A stretch of DNA of 64,000 bases from Fibrobacter sp. (GTDB lineage Bacteria > Fibrobacterota > Fibrobacteria > Fibrobacterales > Fibrobacteraceae): assembly GCA_024398995.1 (NCBI GenBank), contig JAKSIE010000002.1, positions 1 to 64,000 on the forward strand, in the 5' to 3' direction. Under the pieces are notes generated by a model that had not been told where the DNA came from, searched no databases, and was given only the letters and a program-made list of their open reading frames with translations. The stretch's first letter is position 1, and every line of letters starts with the position of its first letter. Position numbers and translations under genes: made by a program. Below, in pieces: positions 16,976 to 26,080 of the stretch.

Positions 16976-17745
16976 GCCAATTGATTGGACTCGACATTTT
17001 TCGTGAGCATTTTAGTGCTTTTACGAATGAATATGTTGTTATTGGCGGTGCCGCGTGCTCAATTTTAATGAGTGCCGAAGACATGGATTTTCGCACGACC
17101 AAAGACATTGACATGATCTTGATTCTTGAGGCGAAAGAACAAGCTTCTTTTGGAAAAGCTTTTTGGGAATTTATCAAGAAAGGTAAATATGTATGTGGCG
17201 AGAGAAAAAGGGACAAGACTTGTTTCTACCGTTTTACGGAACCTGAAAGCGGTTATCCTTCGCAAATAGAGTTGCTCTCTAGAAGTCCCGACCCGTTGGC
17301 AATCCCTGAGGGGATAAGAAAAGTTCATATAGATGACGATGTATCAAGTTTATCTGCAATTATCCTTGATGAAAAGTATTACGGGTTGTTGGAAAATGGC
17401 TGTGAGATTAAGGATGGAATTAGAGTTCTTAAAGCTGAATATTTGATTTTATTCAAGATGTTTGCGAGAATGAATCTTAAGGCTGCAAAAGAGCGCTATA
17501 GAGAAACGCGTAACCAGGCTGATTTCGTAAATGAAAAGGATTACAAGAAACACAAAAATGATGTGTTTAAGTTGTTACAAATTATTCCGCCGGATTTGAA
17601 GCTAGACTTGCCAGATGAAATTCGCAATGATGTAGGGCAATTCCTTGAACACGTAAGCGAGGAACCTCCCAATTTGAAGGCTATGGGCATTGACATGGAT
17701 GTGAAAGAGGCCATGCAAATGTTAAGAGATGTGTATTTGGGCTAA
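16969..17745 (+). CDS. AbiEii-like nucleotidyltransferase
   Basis: A 258-residue protein with the DNA polymerase-beta-type nucleotidyltransferase signature: VVIGGAACSILMS followed by TTKDIDMI (D46 and D48 as metal ligands). This is the pattern of AbiEii/MNT-type toxins that transfer nucleotides to tRNA or protein. Later KAEYLILFKMFAR resembles the helix that follows the active site in AbiEii relatives. It overlaps the AbiEi-like gene by seven bases, so the pair is probably a toxin-antitoxin or abortive infection unit. The target is unknown. Confidence 0.72.
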   Translation: MVSQLIGLDIFREHFSAFTNEYVVIGGAACSILMSAEDMDFRTTKDIDMILILEAKEQASFGKAFWEFIKKGKYVCGERKRDKTCFYRFTEPESGYPSQIELLSRSPDPLAIPEGIRKVHIDDDVSSLSAIILDEKYYGLLENGCEIKDGIRVLKAEYLILFKMFARMNLKAAKERYRETRNQADFVNEKDYKKHKNDVFKLLQIIPPDLKLDLPDEIRNDVGQFLEHVSEEPPNLKAMGIDMDVKEAMQMLRDVYLG

Positions 17746-17821
17746 AATAAATAATGCCCGCGCATTCTTGCACGGGCTGTTTTTATGCGTGAGTGTGAAG
17801 AATATTTTTATATTGAAGCCT

Positions 17822-19345
17822 ATGATTAATAATTTGTCTTTAAAAGCTGTTTTTTACAGCGCGATTGTTCTGGGCGCTGGTATGCTTGCGTCCTGTAGCG
17901 AAGATAATTCCACATCAACACCCCCTTCTATTTCGTGCTCTACAGAAAGTCTCCCCGATAGTACGGGGCTTGTGATTCTGTGCAACGGAGATTCCATAGG
18001 CGTCATCTACAACGGCAAGGATGGTTCCGATGGCAAGGACGGCTCCAATGGAAAAGATGGATCCGATGGCAAAGATGGAACAGATGGCACTGATGGCAAG
18101 GACGGTTCTGACGGAAAGGATGGCACTGACGGCAAAGATGGTTCCGACGGCACCAACTGCAAGGTACTGGATAGCACCCCGGAAGTTATTACCGTTTTGT
18201 GTGGCGAAGATACATCAACTATTCGCCTGACTGTTGATCAATCTCCTACGTACATTTATTGGGCTGTAGGGACTAGGGTAATTGCCAGTGAAGTGGCTAA
18301 CGCCACATTAAAAGGAACTGGGAATTTTTATAGAGGAGTATTTGATCAATATCTTTTCGACTTGGCTCAAATAAGATTAGCCTCTCAATATGTTCTCCTT
18401 GATGCACAAGGATATTACGTTCGCTTTATGACAGGCCAGTTTTTTGAAACTCCTATTGCACTTCGTGCCATATGCGGTATGGGTAGATCTTACTGGGTAA
18501 ATATCAACTATTTGACAGAAATGGAATATGAACGCGTTTTTTACATAGTAAACAATTTGAAAAATAGTGCCACCGACCGCTACGTTGGGCCATTGCATGC
18601 GAAACAAATGGCCGAATCAGAAATTTTCAGAAACTTCCATATTGACGATTCGCAGTTCCAAGAGCGGTTGAGAGACGATTACTACTATGTAGAAGATATG
18701 CAGGCCGATATAGGGGGGGGAGACGCCGATGGGGCTTACCTGGCGATATCAATCCTTATGGAGGGTGATTTGTCTCCGGGAGAATTAACTGAACGGCTAA
18801 CGCGTTTTGGTTATGATATAGAAAGGGATGGAAGTTATGATGATGTTCGTACGCGAGCCCGGATGGCGGAATGGGCCTTAGATGCCGAATCAAAGGGACG
18901 GTTTACGCAAGTTCGTCAGTGGATGAAGAAACGCAATATTTTGAGTGGCCCTCCTGATTTTGAAAAGTATATTCACAAATACTGGACAAATGAGCTGGGC
19001 CTAGGCGATTGCTACGAAAAAACTGAAGGTGCGCTAAAGCATGTTTCCAATAGCTGGTCTATCTACTATGCAAAGGATTTTGATGACTACAGCAATTCGA
19101 GTGTAAGATTTGTCTGCCATGAGGGACACTGGGCAGTTGCAACGGAAAGTGACATGGCTACAGGTGCGTACAATCCAACTGAATATCTGTCTTGCGGGTC
19201 GAAATATTACGACTCCGAAAAGTCCTTCTGCAATAATTCCGTAATTTACGAGCTCTGTGGTGGCGCAACTTACGACCCGGCAACAGAAATCTGCAATGGC
19301 ACAGAAGTTGTAGCAAAAGAAACTACAGAAGAGATTGAGCCATAA
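17822..19345 (+). CDS. Lipoprotein with collagen-like Gly-X-Y repeats
   Basis: Surface lipoprotein candidate. The signal peptide MINNLSLKAVFYSAIVLGAG ends with lipobox LASC (C25). Residues 65-110 (nt 18014-18151) are about 15 uninterrupted Gly-X-Y triplets of the types GKD, GSD, GTD and GSN, rich in Lys-Asp pairs as in bacterial collagens, which gain stability from such charges instead of hydroxyproline. A large C-terminal part of about 390 residues with several Cys near the end (LSCGSKYYDSE, YELCGGATYDPATEICNG) is unrecognised; the last motif recalls Cys-rich tails of Fibrobacter secreted proteins. The ATG at 17822 places the signal peptide at the N-terminus; the frame continues upstream to 17729 but without a ribosome site. 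Trimerisation and adhesion are inferences. Confidence 0.78.
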   Translation: MINNLSLKAVFYSAIVLGAGMLASCSEDNSTSTPPSISCSTESLPDSTGLVILCNGDSIGVIYNGKDGSDGKDGSNGKDGSDGKDGTDGTDGKDGSDGKDGTDGKDGSDGTNCKVLDSTPEVITVLCGEDTSTIRLTVDQSPTYIYWAVGTRVIASEVANATLKGTGNFYRGVFDQYLFDLAQIRLASQYVLLDAQGYYVRFMTGQFFETPIALRAICGMGRSYWVNINYLTEMEYERVFYIVNNLKNSATDRYVGPLHAKQMAESEIFRNFHIDDSQFQERLRDDYYYVEDMQADIGGGDADGAYLAISILMEGDLSPGELTERLTRFGYDIERDGSYDDVRTRARMAEWALDAESKGRFTQVRQWMKKRNILSGPPDFEKYIHKYWTNELGLGDCYEKTEGALKHVSNSWSIYYAKDFDDYSNSSVRFVCHEGHWAVATESDMATGAYNPTEYLSCGSKYYDSEKSFCNNSVIYELCGGATYDPATEICNGTEVVAKETTEEIEP

Positions 19346-19354
19346 GCCCCGGTC

Positions 19355-19587
19355 CCCTTACCATGTCATTGCGAGGCGAAGCCGAAGCAATCGAAGCTGG
19401 CTCTTGGGCGTTGTCATCCACTTCGTGGACAAGTCTTTCTAAGCGCTAAAGCGCTAAGAAATGCTTCATCCCGGGCTTGACCCGGCTGCAACACACTTAG
19501 AAACTTGTTTCTTAGTGTGGCTGGTCCCCGTAGGGGGAGGATCTCCCTTCAGCAACACCATCCCGCTATCCAGGCATTCCATGGGCA
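19355..19587. repeat. Composite dispersed repeats A, B and D
   Basis: The gap after the collagen-like gene is built from repeat modules placed end to end. There is a TCATTGCGAGGCGAAGCC AAGCAATCGAAGC-type motif, shared with 20357-20392. Element A (19413-19481) is a copy of 11336-11404, and element B (19479-19546) is a copy of 15707-15774. Element D (19547-19587) matches 20402-20442. The modules share their edges, which suggests recombination between them. Confidence 0.78.
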
Positions 19588-19722
19588 ATATTGTCTAGAG
19601 TTGACTATGTTGCGGAATTTAGGTATATTTGTCTGTACCACCGTTGAGTGTGTTGCCGGGCGTAGACCTGTTTAGTTTCGTCCTAGAGTTAATATATGGA
19701 CATTTAGCGAAAGGAAAAGGCA

Positions 19723-19848
19723 ATGGCTCTCAACATGAAACCTGTGGTAATCCGTCGGTCTCAGGTAGACGAGTTCCTGAAATATCTTTCTGAAGGCAAA
19801 AAGACCCAGGAAGACGTGAACCGTTCTGCAAAGCCTGCGTCCAAATAA
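19723..19848 (+). CDS. Small 41-aa protein before a GNAT remnant
   Basis: ATG 19723 follows an excellent ribosome site (AAAGGAAAAGG) and encodes 41 residues (MALNMKPVVIRRSQVDEFLK...), ending at TAA 19846-19848. The frame continues after the stop into an acetyltransferase remnant. By position it resembles the small antitoxin upstream of GNAT toxins, possibly shortened by a nonsense change, but it is too short to classify. The good ribosome site makes translation likely. Confidence 0.5.
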   Translation: MALNMKPVVIRRSQVDEFLKYLSEGKKTQEDVNRSAKPASK

Positions 19849-20208
19849 ATTCATGGATATAGAATCTATCGTGATGCTTCCCTGCGAAGGGGAAGATTTT
19901 TTGCGCATCTCACAAAAAGGAAGTTTCTAAGAGAGGATCATTTCTTCAAAACTTACAAGTTTGTAGAAAAGGGAAGGGAAGACGATATCCTTGCCCTGGC
20001 TAGCTTGGCAAATTCAAGCATAACCTTTGACACATACGAAAGCACTCCGGACACTTTGCAGAATTCGGGATATAACGAGGCGTTTCCTGCCGTTATGCTC
20101 TCTGCTTTTGGTGTGAGGTTCGGCCTTCAAAGGAATGGCATTGGTAAAAGGGCTTTTAAATTACTGTTGCAAAATATTCGAGAGCATTCTTTTGCGGGAG
20201 TGAAGTAG
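19849..20208 (+). pseudogene. Truncated GNAT acetyltransferase
   Basis: The frame is open from just after TAA 19846-19848 to TAG at 20206-20208, without an ATG start. The first part reads YRDASLRRGRFFAHL TKRK. The core, FPAVMLSAFGVRFGLQRNGIGKRAFKLLL, is the acetyl-CoA loop region of GNAT toxins (compare the family's Q/RxxGxG/A pattern, here QRNGIGK). The C-terminal third of the fold (the FYxxxGF region) is missing, cut off at the junction with repeat sequence. Probably a dead toxin or acetyltransferase gene. The 41-aa frame upstream would be its partner or its own broken N-terminus. Confidence 0.6.
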
Positions 20209-20259
20209 AGTCAATGGTATTGGATATCTGGAATTGTTGATTCAGGCTTCTGCACCGAT

Positions 20260-20760
20260 TTCTCACCATAGAAGCGGTATGGCGCCCGGGGCGTTCTGCC
20301 CGTAGGCATAGTTCAGCACCTTCCCAAGGACATCGTGAATCGGGAACGTCGGCGATATGTCATTGCGAGGCGAAGCCGAAGCAATCGAAGCATCATCATC
20401 CTTCAGCAACACAATCCCGCTATCCAGGCATTCCATGGGCAACTCCCCGTCAATATCAAGGCTTCCCGGCCGGAACCGGTTCCAGATAACGTAATCGGTA
20501 TAACCCTCGGCAATATCCTTTGGCGATAGGTTGTCGCCCGTACCCGGCTGAATCTTCAGGAATTCCCCGCTACATGTCATCCCGGCCTTGAGCCGGGATC
20601 TCTTTCCTGCCGCCGGGGCGGGCCCTCGCGTTATCGGCTCGCAGAGCTCGCCGTCCGTTCAGCCTCGCGCTCCCGGCAACAGTACGATGCAAGTGCCGCG
20701 CGAGTCCGCCCCGCTTCGCGGCTTCACGCCCTAACGCACCGCGGGCTGGAAACGCTTGAA
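20260..20760. repeat. Dispersed repeats C, D and GC-rich block
   Basis: This 657-base gap before the defence island has no convincing gene. It holds element C without insert (20263-20352), a GCGAGGCGAAGCCGAAGCAATC motif, and element D (20402-20442). D lies inside a stretch whose minus strand reads like coding sequence (GDNLSPKDIAEGYTDYV, GELPMECLDSGIVLLK), perhaps a gene remnant. A GTCATCCCGG...CCGGGATCTC inverted repeat (20577-20602) and a very GC-rich block (20605-20755) that reads EIPAQGRDDM on the minus strand complete it. Confidence 0.6.
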
Positions 20761-20823
20761 ATTTGACAAAAAGTCGCCTAAAAAGCGACCAAATTAACAG
20801 CATAATCGCATATTTTTTAAGAT

Positions 20824-20847
20824 ATGACACTAGAGTGTCATTTTTTT
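20824..20847 (+). terminator. Hairpin with T-run before the MORC gene
   Basis: ATGACAC (20824-20830), TAGA loop, GTGTCAT (20835-20841), then seven T in all. It lies only 19 bases before the first gene of the island, so it either ends upstream transcription or attenuates the operon. A TTGACA (20763-20768) upstream and CATAAT (20801-20806) are possible promoter parts, though spacing is not standard. Confidence 0.6.
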
Positions 20848-20865
20848 AGCTTATTTTTAAATTAT

Positions 20866-22359
20866 ATGAAAAAGCAACTAAAACTCGAGAAGAACGATCC
20901 TACAGCCGATGTTTTGACGAAATCTATCCGTTGTATGGGATATTCTATGGAAGCGGCTATCGCTGATATTATAGACAATAGCATTAGTGCAAAAGCTAAT
21001 GAAATTGAAATAAAGTTTCCTGTAGATCCTAATGAGATTTATATCGCTATTTGTGACAATGGCTGTGGAATGTCAAAGTCTGAACTTTTCGATGCAATGA
21101 AATATGGTAGCGCATTGAAAGGTGATGTACGTGATGAAGATGACCTAGGCCGATTTGGCATGGGGCTTAAATCAGCTTCTCATTCTCAGTGTCGACGCTT
21201 GAGTGTCATTAGTAAAAAAGAAGGTAAGGTTTCTGCATATATTTGGGATTTAGATGTTGTTGAGGAAAAGAAGGGTTGGTTGATAATTGATTGCGATGAT
21301 GAACAAATCTCTGAAATTCCTTGTGTAGAATATCTTGATAAGAAAAAGTCGGGTACAGTAGTTGTTTGGCAAGATTTTGATTTTATTCGAAAGGAATCTG
21401 GAGAAGAATATGGCGAAATTGTTCGACGCCAAGATGATGTAGGCAATTATCTTTCTTTGATTTTTCATCGTTTTTTGAGAAGGGAAAAGAAAAGTCGAGT
21501 TTCTATAAAACTCAATAATTTTTCTTTGGAACCTTTAGATCCTTTTCTTGAAAATCATCCGAAGTCAACGAAACGAAAATCTTCATCAATCCCTGTTAAG
21601 GATGCTAATGGTGTTGAAAGAATGATTTTCATTCAGCCGTATGTTCTTCCTTTTCAAAAAGATTTGTCTAAAGAAGATGAAAAGCTCTCTGGTGGTATCG
21701 AAAATTATAGAACAAAGCAGGGGTTCTATATCTATCGAAATGAACGCTTGATAATTTACGGTACGTGGTTTAATCGTCGACGTGATGAATTGACAAAGTA
21801 TGCAAGAATACAGGTTGATATTCCGAATACCTTGGATGATGTTTGGGGAATTGATATAAAAAAGCAAAATGCAAAGATTCCGGCAAGCATTCGTCAGCGT
21901 TTAACTCGCGCGGTAGACGATGTTATGGATGCTTCTGTAAAAAGACAGAACTATCGTGGCCGAATTGCTAAAGTTGATGAAGACTTGGATTATGTTTGGA
22001 ACCGTACGGAAAATCGTGGCCAGTATTCATATTCTATTAATCGTCAATCAAGGATTTTTGAGCTGCTTGAAAATCATATAGATGATGAGGCAAGATCCTA
22101 TTTGGATATGGTTTTAGATGAAATAGAAAAGAATGTTCCGTTTCATCAGATTTATCTTGACAAGTCGAAAAATGCAGTTAATGAAGAAGATGACGAAGAA
22201 CGAATTGCAGAAATTTTGAATAAGGCAAAAATGATGGTTAATTTTGCGATGAGTTTGAATTCAAAACAAACGAAGGAAGCGGCTGTTGAGGAGTTGTTTA
22301 AATCTGAACCGTACTGCAAGCATCTTGAATTGAAAGAAAAAGTTTTAGAGGTGTGCTGA
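20866..22359 (+). CDS. MORC-type GHKL ATPase of a restriction system
   Basis: A 497-residue ATPase of the GHKL (gyrase/Hsp90/histidine kinase/MutL) fold. N-box IADIIDNSISAKA (about 32-44), G1 box CDNGCGM (about 63-69) and lid GRFGMGLKSAS (about 95-105) are intact. The middle S5-like domain has RNERLIIYGTWF and a WGIDIKKQNAKIP loop, as in MORC/MutL-like proteins. These proteins are predicted to clamp or reel DNA in restriction systems (Iyer, Abhiman and Aravind 2008). Start at ATG 20866; the frame from 20824 would pass through the hairpin. No clear ribosome site. Its TGATG stop overlaps the next start. The whole island is AT-richer than lysA or prs, consistent with transfer. Confidence 0.86.
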   Translation: MKKQLKLEKNDPTADVLTKSIRCMGYSMEAAIADIIDNSISAKANEIEIKFPVDPNEIYIAICDNGCGMSKSELFDAMKYGSALKGDVRDEDDLGRFGMGLKSASHSQCRRLSVISKKEGKVSAYIWDLDVVEEKKGWLIIDCDDEQISEIPCVEYLDKKKSGTVVVWQDFDFIRKESGEEYGEIVRRQDDVGNYLSLIFHRFLRREKKSRVSIKLNNFSLEPLDPFLENHPKSTKRKSSSIPVKDANGVERMIFIQPYVLPFQKDLSKEDEKLSGGIENYRTKQGFYIYRNERLIIYGTWFNRRRDELTKYARIQVDIPNTLDDVWGIDIKKQNAKIPASIRQRLTRAVDDVMDASVKRQNYRGRIAKVDEDLDYVWNRTENRGQYSYSINRQSRIFELLENHIDDEARSYLDMVLDEIEKNVPFHQIYLDKSKNAVNEEDDEERIAEILNKAKMMVNFAMSLNSKQTKEAAVEELFKSEPYCKHLELKEKVLEVC

Positions 22360-25157
22360 TGCCTATTGATTTTAAGAAAATTGAAAATCTTCGTCGTTCT
22401 GCAAAATCACTTATTGAGATGAGCGGCATTAGTGATGACTTGTCAGAAGAAAAATTGGAAGACGTCATAAACAAATCTGCTCTTTTTATTGGAGCCGTTT
22501 TATTACCCGAAGAGTTTGAGGCAATAAAACGAGATTTGCAGTATCAGTATCAAGTTCGTTGTTCGCCGGGCCAAAGCATTTTGAATGATTATGATCAAGA
22601 AATGTGGTATGATGAAGCTAAGGCCGATATTGATCCTAAGTTTTGGACCCGCTATAAAGACTACTTAGTGGATGTTCAACAATTTAGTCCTAATGTTGTG
22701 AATACATTGGGGGACGACACACTCGATGGAAAATTGATGAATTATATTGGAAATCCTAAATCGGAAAAGGATTTCTTAAAGAGAGGGCTGATTATTGGTG
22801 ATGTTCAATCAGGAAAAACATCTACATATATCGGTTTGATGTGCAAGGCGGCTGATGCTGGTTATAAGGTCTTTATTCTTTTAACGGGAACCATTGAATC
22901 CTTGCGTACACAGACACAGGAACGTGTTGAAGAAGGGTTTGTTGGCGTTAACATGTCCGCAGATAATGTAGATGGAGTTCGCGTTGGTGTTGGTTTAGAT
23001 AACAAACCTTTGTTCGCGAAAGCAATGACGTCTAGAAAGCGTGATTTTACAGGGGATATTGACACAATTGCTGATAGTCTTGCAAATAACAACCAGGCAG
23101 TTGTATTTGTGATTAAGAAGAATATCACAACACTGAAAAAATTGACGGATTGGCTTGTAAAGTTAAATGCAGATGCTGTTACCAAGAAAATAAATGTTCC
23201 TATGTTGATGATTGATGATGAAGCGGATAATGCATCTATCAATACAAGCGGGGATAAGGAAGATCCTTCCAAGATTAACAAGGCTATTCGCAAACTTGCC
23301 AATGTTTTTACAAAATCGAATTATGTAGGATTTACTGCAACTCCGTTTGCTAATGTTTTCATTGATCCTCAAACAACTGAAGAAATGGAAAATGCAGATT
23401 TGTTCCCAGAGGATTTTATTGTCGCTTTGCCAACTCCGGACAATTATGTTGGTGCAACGAAAATCTTTTCTGAAGATGGAATCTTCCATAACCAGCTTGT
23501 TTATATAGAAGATGCAGGCAGTGAAATTGCTGACGGATGGTCCTTCTATTACAAACACAAGAAAGATTGGCGAAGTGATTTGCCTGATAGCTTAACTGAT
23601 GCGATTTATGCATTTTATATCGCAAATACACTTAGGGATTTAAGAGGCGACAATGATAAACATCGCTCTATGCTCGTGAATATATCACGATTTGTTGCGG
23701 TTCAAAAATATATCAAGGAGGAAATTGATGGTATTCATGCGGCTGCATATAGAGCGATAAAGTATAATTTGTCAGGTCTGTCTAGTGATTTGAGAGATCC
23801 AATTCTTAAACGAATTCACGATATTTTTGAGAAATATTATGCCAATGTTGAATTTGAATGGAGCGACGTTGCTAAAAATATGTTTAAGGCGATTGAATCC
23901 ATAAAAATTCGCGTTGTTAATAGTTCAAAGTCTTCTGAAAAATTGGTTTATCCTAAAAAGGAATCGTTGCGGGTTATTGCAATTGGTGGCTTGGCTCTTT
24001 CTCGTGGATTGACGTTGGAAGGACTTATTACAAGCTATTTCTATAGAAATACAAGTACATATGATGTATTGATGCAGATGGGACGATGGTTTGGTTATCG
24101 TAGAAATTACGAGGATTTATTCCGAATTTGGACCGCAGAAAGTTCTTCTGATTGGTATGCTGAAATTGCAGAAGCTACAGAAAGGCTTAAACGTGATATG
24201 AATGTGATGCGAGACAAAGATCTCAAGCCGAAAGATTTCGGTATTCGTGTTAGAAATAATTCTAATGAACTGCAGATTACTTCCTATAACAAAATGCGTA
24301 ATACTACGGATGAGTACGATGCAAATGGATTCTTTGGAGGAAGTGTCGAAACTCAGTATCTTGAAGCGGATGCAAATAAGCAAATAAAGAATTTTGAAAC
24401 TGTAAAAACTTTGGTCGATGATTGTGTTTCCGGTGGGATTCCTTTTGTACGTGTGAATAGCTCTTGTTATAAGGGCCGTTACATGCTTCAGGATGTTCCT
24501 AAAAGTTCTATAAAAAAGATGCTGAAGAATTTTTCTGTTTCTCCATACTGTTTAGATTTTGATCCAAATCAGATTACAAAATTCTTGAGTGAATGCAACG
24601 ACCCCTCGATAGACTATTTTGATGTTGCCTTTATGGATGGCTCAGATGATTCGGCTATAGTAAATATTGGTGGAGTAGATATTCATCGAGTTGTAAGAAA
24701 TAAATGTAAGATTGATTCGGAAAGAGAAAAAATAAATATTGGCTCTAGAGGCAAACTAAGCGGTCCTGGAGATGGTATGGTTGGCATTGTTGATGTTGAA
24801 GCAAAACTTGCTAAAGATATCATTGAACAAGCTAGAGAAAATTTTAAGGTTGCTCATAGTTTACCAAAGGATACCAAAACCTTGCCTACAGATGCATGGT
24901 TTGAATTCGTTAAAGATCGTAAACCATTGGTGATGATATACCTTATGAATGTAAATCTTGGCGAAGATCAAAAGAATAACCAAAAATTTGCTGATATAAA
25001 AGAGGAACTGGGCGAAAATGTTCCTTTTACTGCAATAATGATGGGCTTCCCGCAAAACGATGAATGGTCTTCTATGAGTTTTACCAGATATAAGGCAAAT
25101 AAGTCATACAACTATTATGAACTCCATAAGGATGATGACGTAGAAGAGGTTGAATGA
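22359..25157 (+). CDS. Z1-domain helicase-like protein
   Basis: A 932-residue superfamily II-type ATPase carrying the Z1 domain (PF10593). Walker A GDVQSGKTSTYIGLM, Walker B LMIDDEADNASI, motif III FTATPFANVFID and an arginine-finger motif QMGRWFGYRR are all present. The N-terminal ~130 residues and C-terminal ~250 are helical/mixed and unassigned. Z1 proteins accompany MORC ATPases, DUF4420 nucleases and AIPR proteins in predicted R-M loci, where they should supply DNA translocation. ATG 22359 overlaps the previous stop (TGATG), with GAGGTG upstream. Intact motifs argue that the protein is active. Confidence 0.88.
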   Translation: MPIDFKKIENLRRSAKSLIEMSGISDDLSEEKLEDVINKSALFIGAVLLPEEFEAIKRDLQYQYQVRCSPGQSILNDYDQEMWYDEAKADIDPKFWTRYKDYLVDVQQFSPNVVNTLGDDTLDGKLMNYIGNPKSEKDFLKRGLIIGDVQSGKTSTYIGLMCKAADAGYKVFILLTGTIESLRTQTQERVEEGFVGVNMSADNVDGVRVGVGLDNKPLFAKAMTSRKRDFTGDIDTIADSLANNNQAVVFVIKKNITTLKKLTDWLVKLNADAVTKKINVPMLMIDDEADNASINTSGDKEDPSKINKAIRKLANVFTKSNYVGFTATPFANVFIDPQTTEEMENADLFPEDFIVALPTPDNYVGATKIFSEDGIFHNQLVYIEDAGSEIADGWSFYYKHKKDWRSDLPDSLTDAIYAFYIANTLRDLRGDNDKHRSMLVNISRFVAVQKYIKEEIDGIHAAAYRAIKYNLSGLSSDLRDPILKRIHDIFEKYYANVEFEWSDVAKNMFKAIESIKIRVVNSSKSSEKLVYPKKESLRVIAIGGLALSRGLTLEGLITSYFYRNTSTYDVLMQMGRWFGYRRNYEDLFRIWTAESSSDWYAEIAEATERLKRDMNVMRDKDLKPKDFGIRVRNNSNELQITSYNKMRNTTDEYDANGFFGGSVETQYLEADANKQIKNFETVKTLVDDCVSGGIPFVRVNSSCYKGRYMLQDVPKSSIKKMLKNFSVSPYCLDFDPNQITKFLSECNDPSIDYFDVAFMDGSDDSAIVNIGGVDIHRVVRNKCKIDSEREKINIGSRGKLSGPGDGMVGIVDVEAKLAKDIIEQARENFKVAHSLPKDTKTLPTDAWFEFVKDRKPLVMIYLMNVNLGEDQKNNQKFADIKEELGENVPFTAIMMGFPQNDEWSSMSFTRYKANKSYNYYELHKDDDVEEVE

Positions 25158-26068
25158 TGAATTATAAGTCTAGATTTTCAGAATTTTCTAAACCATCATT
25201 CTTTTCAAGAGTGGATGCCGACCATGTGCTGAATTGGCATATTGGTGTTGATGGTCTTGGCAGAAAATCTATTGAATATCGCTCAAAATTTACTGCCAGA
25301 AAAGTCGTAGGGACGAAGTATATTGAAGTATCTCAATATAAAAAAGAGGAATACTGTACGATTCGTTTTTCCCTGTGTAATAAAGAACTTGAGGATTTGT
25401 TCTACAAGTTCTGTGAAGACATGGTAGAGAAGACCCGATGTGTTCAAGATCCTTTGCTCGGTTATAATGCAATAATTGAAAGATTTACTCTTTGGAAAAA
25501 GCTGTTTAACCAATCTCAGGAAGGATTGCTTTCAGAAGAGAAGATAATGGGACTTATTGGAGAAATCATTTTCTTGCGAGATTATCTTTTCTCGTTATAT
25601 GGAATAGAAAAATCTGTTGTTGGCTGGAGTGGCCAAGATTTGACTCGCAAAGATTTCTCATATGATGAGATGTGGTATGAGGCGAAGGCAGTTTCTTATA
25701 ATAGAGATTCTGTTTCCATTTCATCTTTGGAGCAGTTGGATTCTGATGTTCTTGGTGAACTTGCCGTAGTGTTACTAGAAAAAATGAGTCCCTCGTTTGC
25801 AGGAGTATCTTTAAATAATCTTGTAATAAATGTATGCGATAAGATTGAGTCTGTGGAAGCAAAGGAATTGTTTCTTGCAAAGGTTGAATCTAGTGGCTAT
25901 GCATACAATGTGGCTTATGACGGCTATGTGTATGCATTGAAAAGTATAAAACGCTATTCTGTGAATGATGAATTTCCTAGAATGACTCCTAGAACGGTCC
26001 CTGAGGGAATTGTGTCTGCAAAGTATGAAATATCACTTCCTTTACTAAAAAAGTTTGAAATTTTCTAA
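25157..26068 (+). CDS. DUF4420 PD-(D/E)XK nuclease-like protein
   Basis: A 303-residue protein of the PF14390 (PD-(D/E)XK motif) family, the likely DNA-cutting subunit of the MORC/Z1 system. The nuclease core is visible: GLIGEIIFLRDYL supplies the first acidic residue, and FSYDEMWYEAKAVS is the D-x(n)-E-x-K signature, preceded by GWSGQD. Two ATG codons overlap the Z1 stop (25154 and 25157); 25157 has better spacing from AAGAGG. It is the third gene of a tight same-strand block (12 bases to AIPR). The function comes from family and context, since no strand-cleavage evidence exists here. Confidence 0.82.
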   Translation: MNYKSRFSEFSKPSFFSRVDADHVLNWHIGVDGLGRKSIEYRSKFTARKVVGTKYIEVSQYKKEEYCTIRFSLCNKELEDLFYKFCEDMVEKTRCVQDPLLGYNAIIERFTLWKKLFNQSQEGLLSEEKIMGLIGEIIFLRDYLFSLYGIEKSVVGWSGQDLTRKDFSYDEMWYEAKAVSYNRDSVSISSLEQLDSDVLGELAVVLLEKMSPSFAGVSLNNLVINVCDKIESVEAKELFLAKVESSGYAYNVAYDGYVYALKSIKRYSVNDEFPRMTPRTVPEGIVSAKYEISLPLLKKFEIF

Positions 26069-26080
26069 AGCAGGTGTGCT

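Noticed and set aside
20570-20830. 86-codon minus-strand frame reading EIPAQGRDDM at its end
   Set aside because: It consists of GC-rich dispersed repeat sequence and shows no start site or family match; treated as repeat.
20824-20865. Upstream extension of the MORC gene to 20824
   Set aside because: It would translate through an intrinsic terminator hairpin and adds 14 residues unlike the family.
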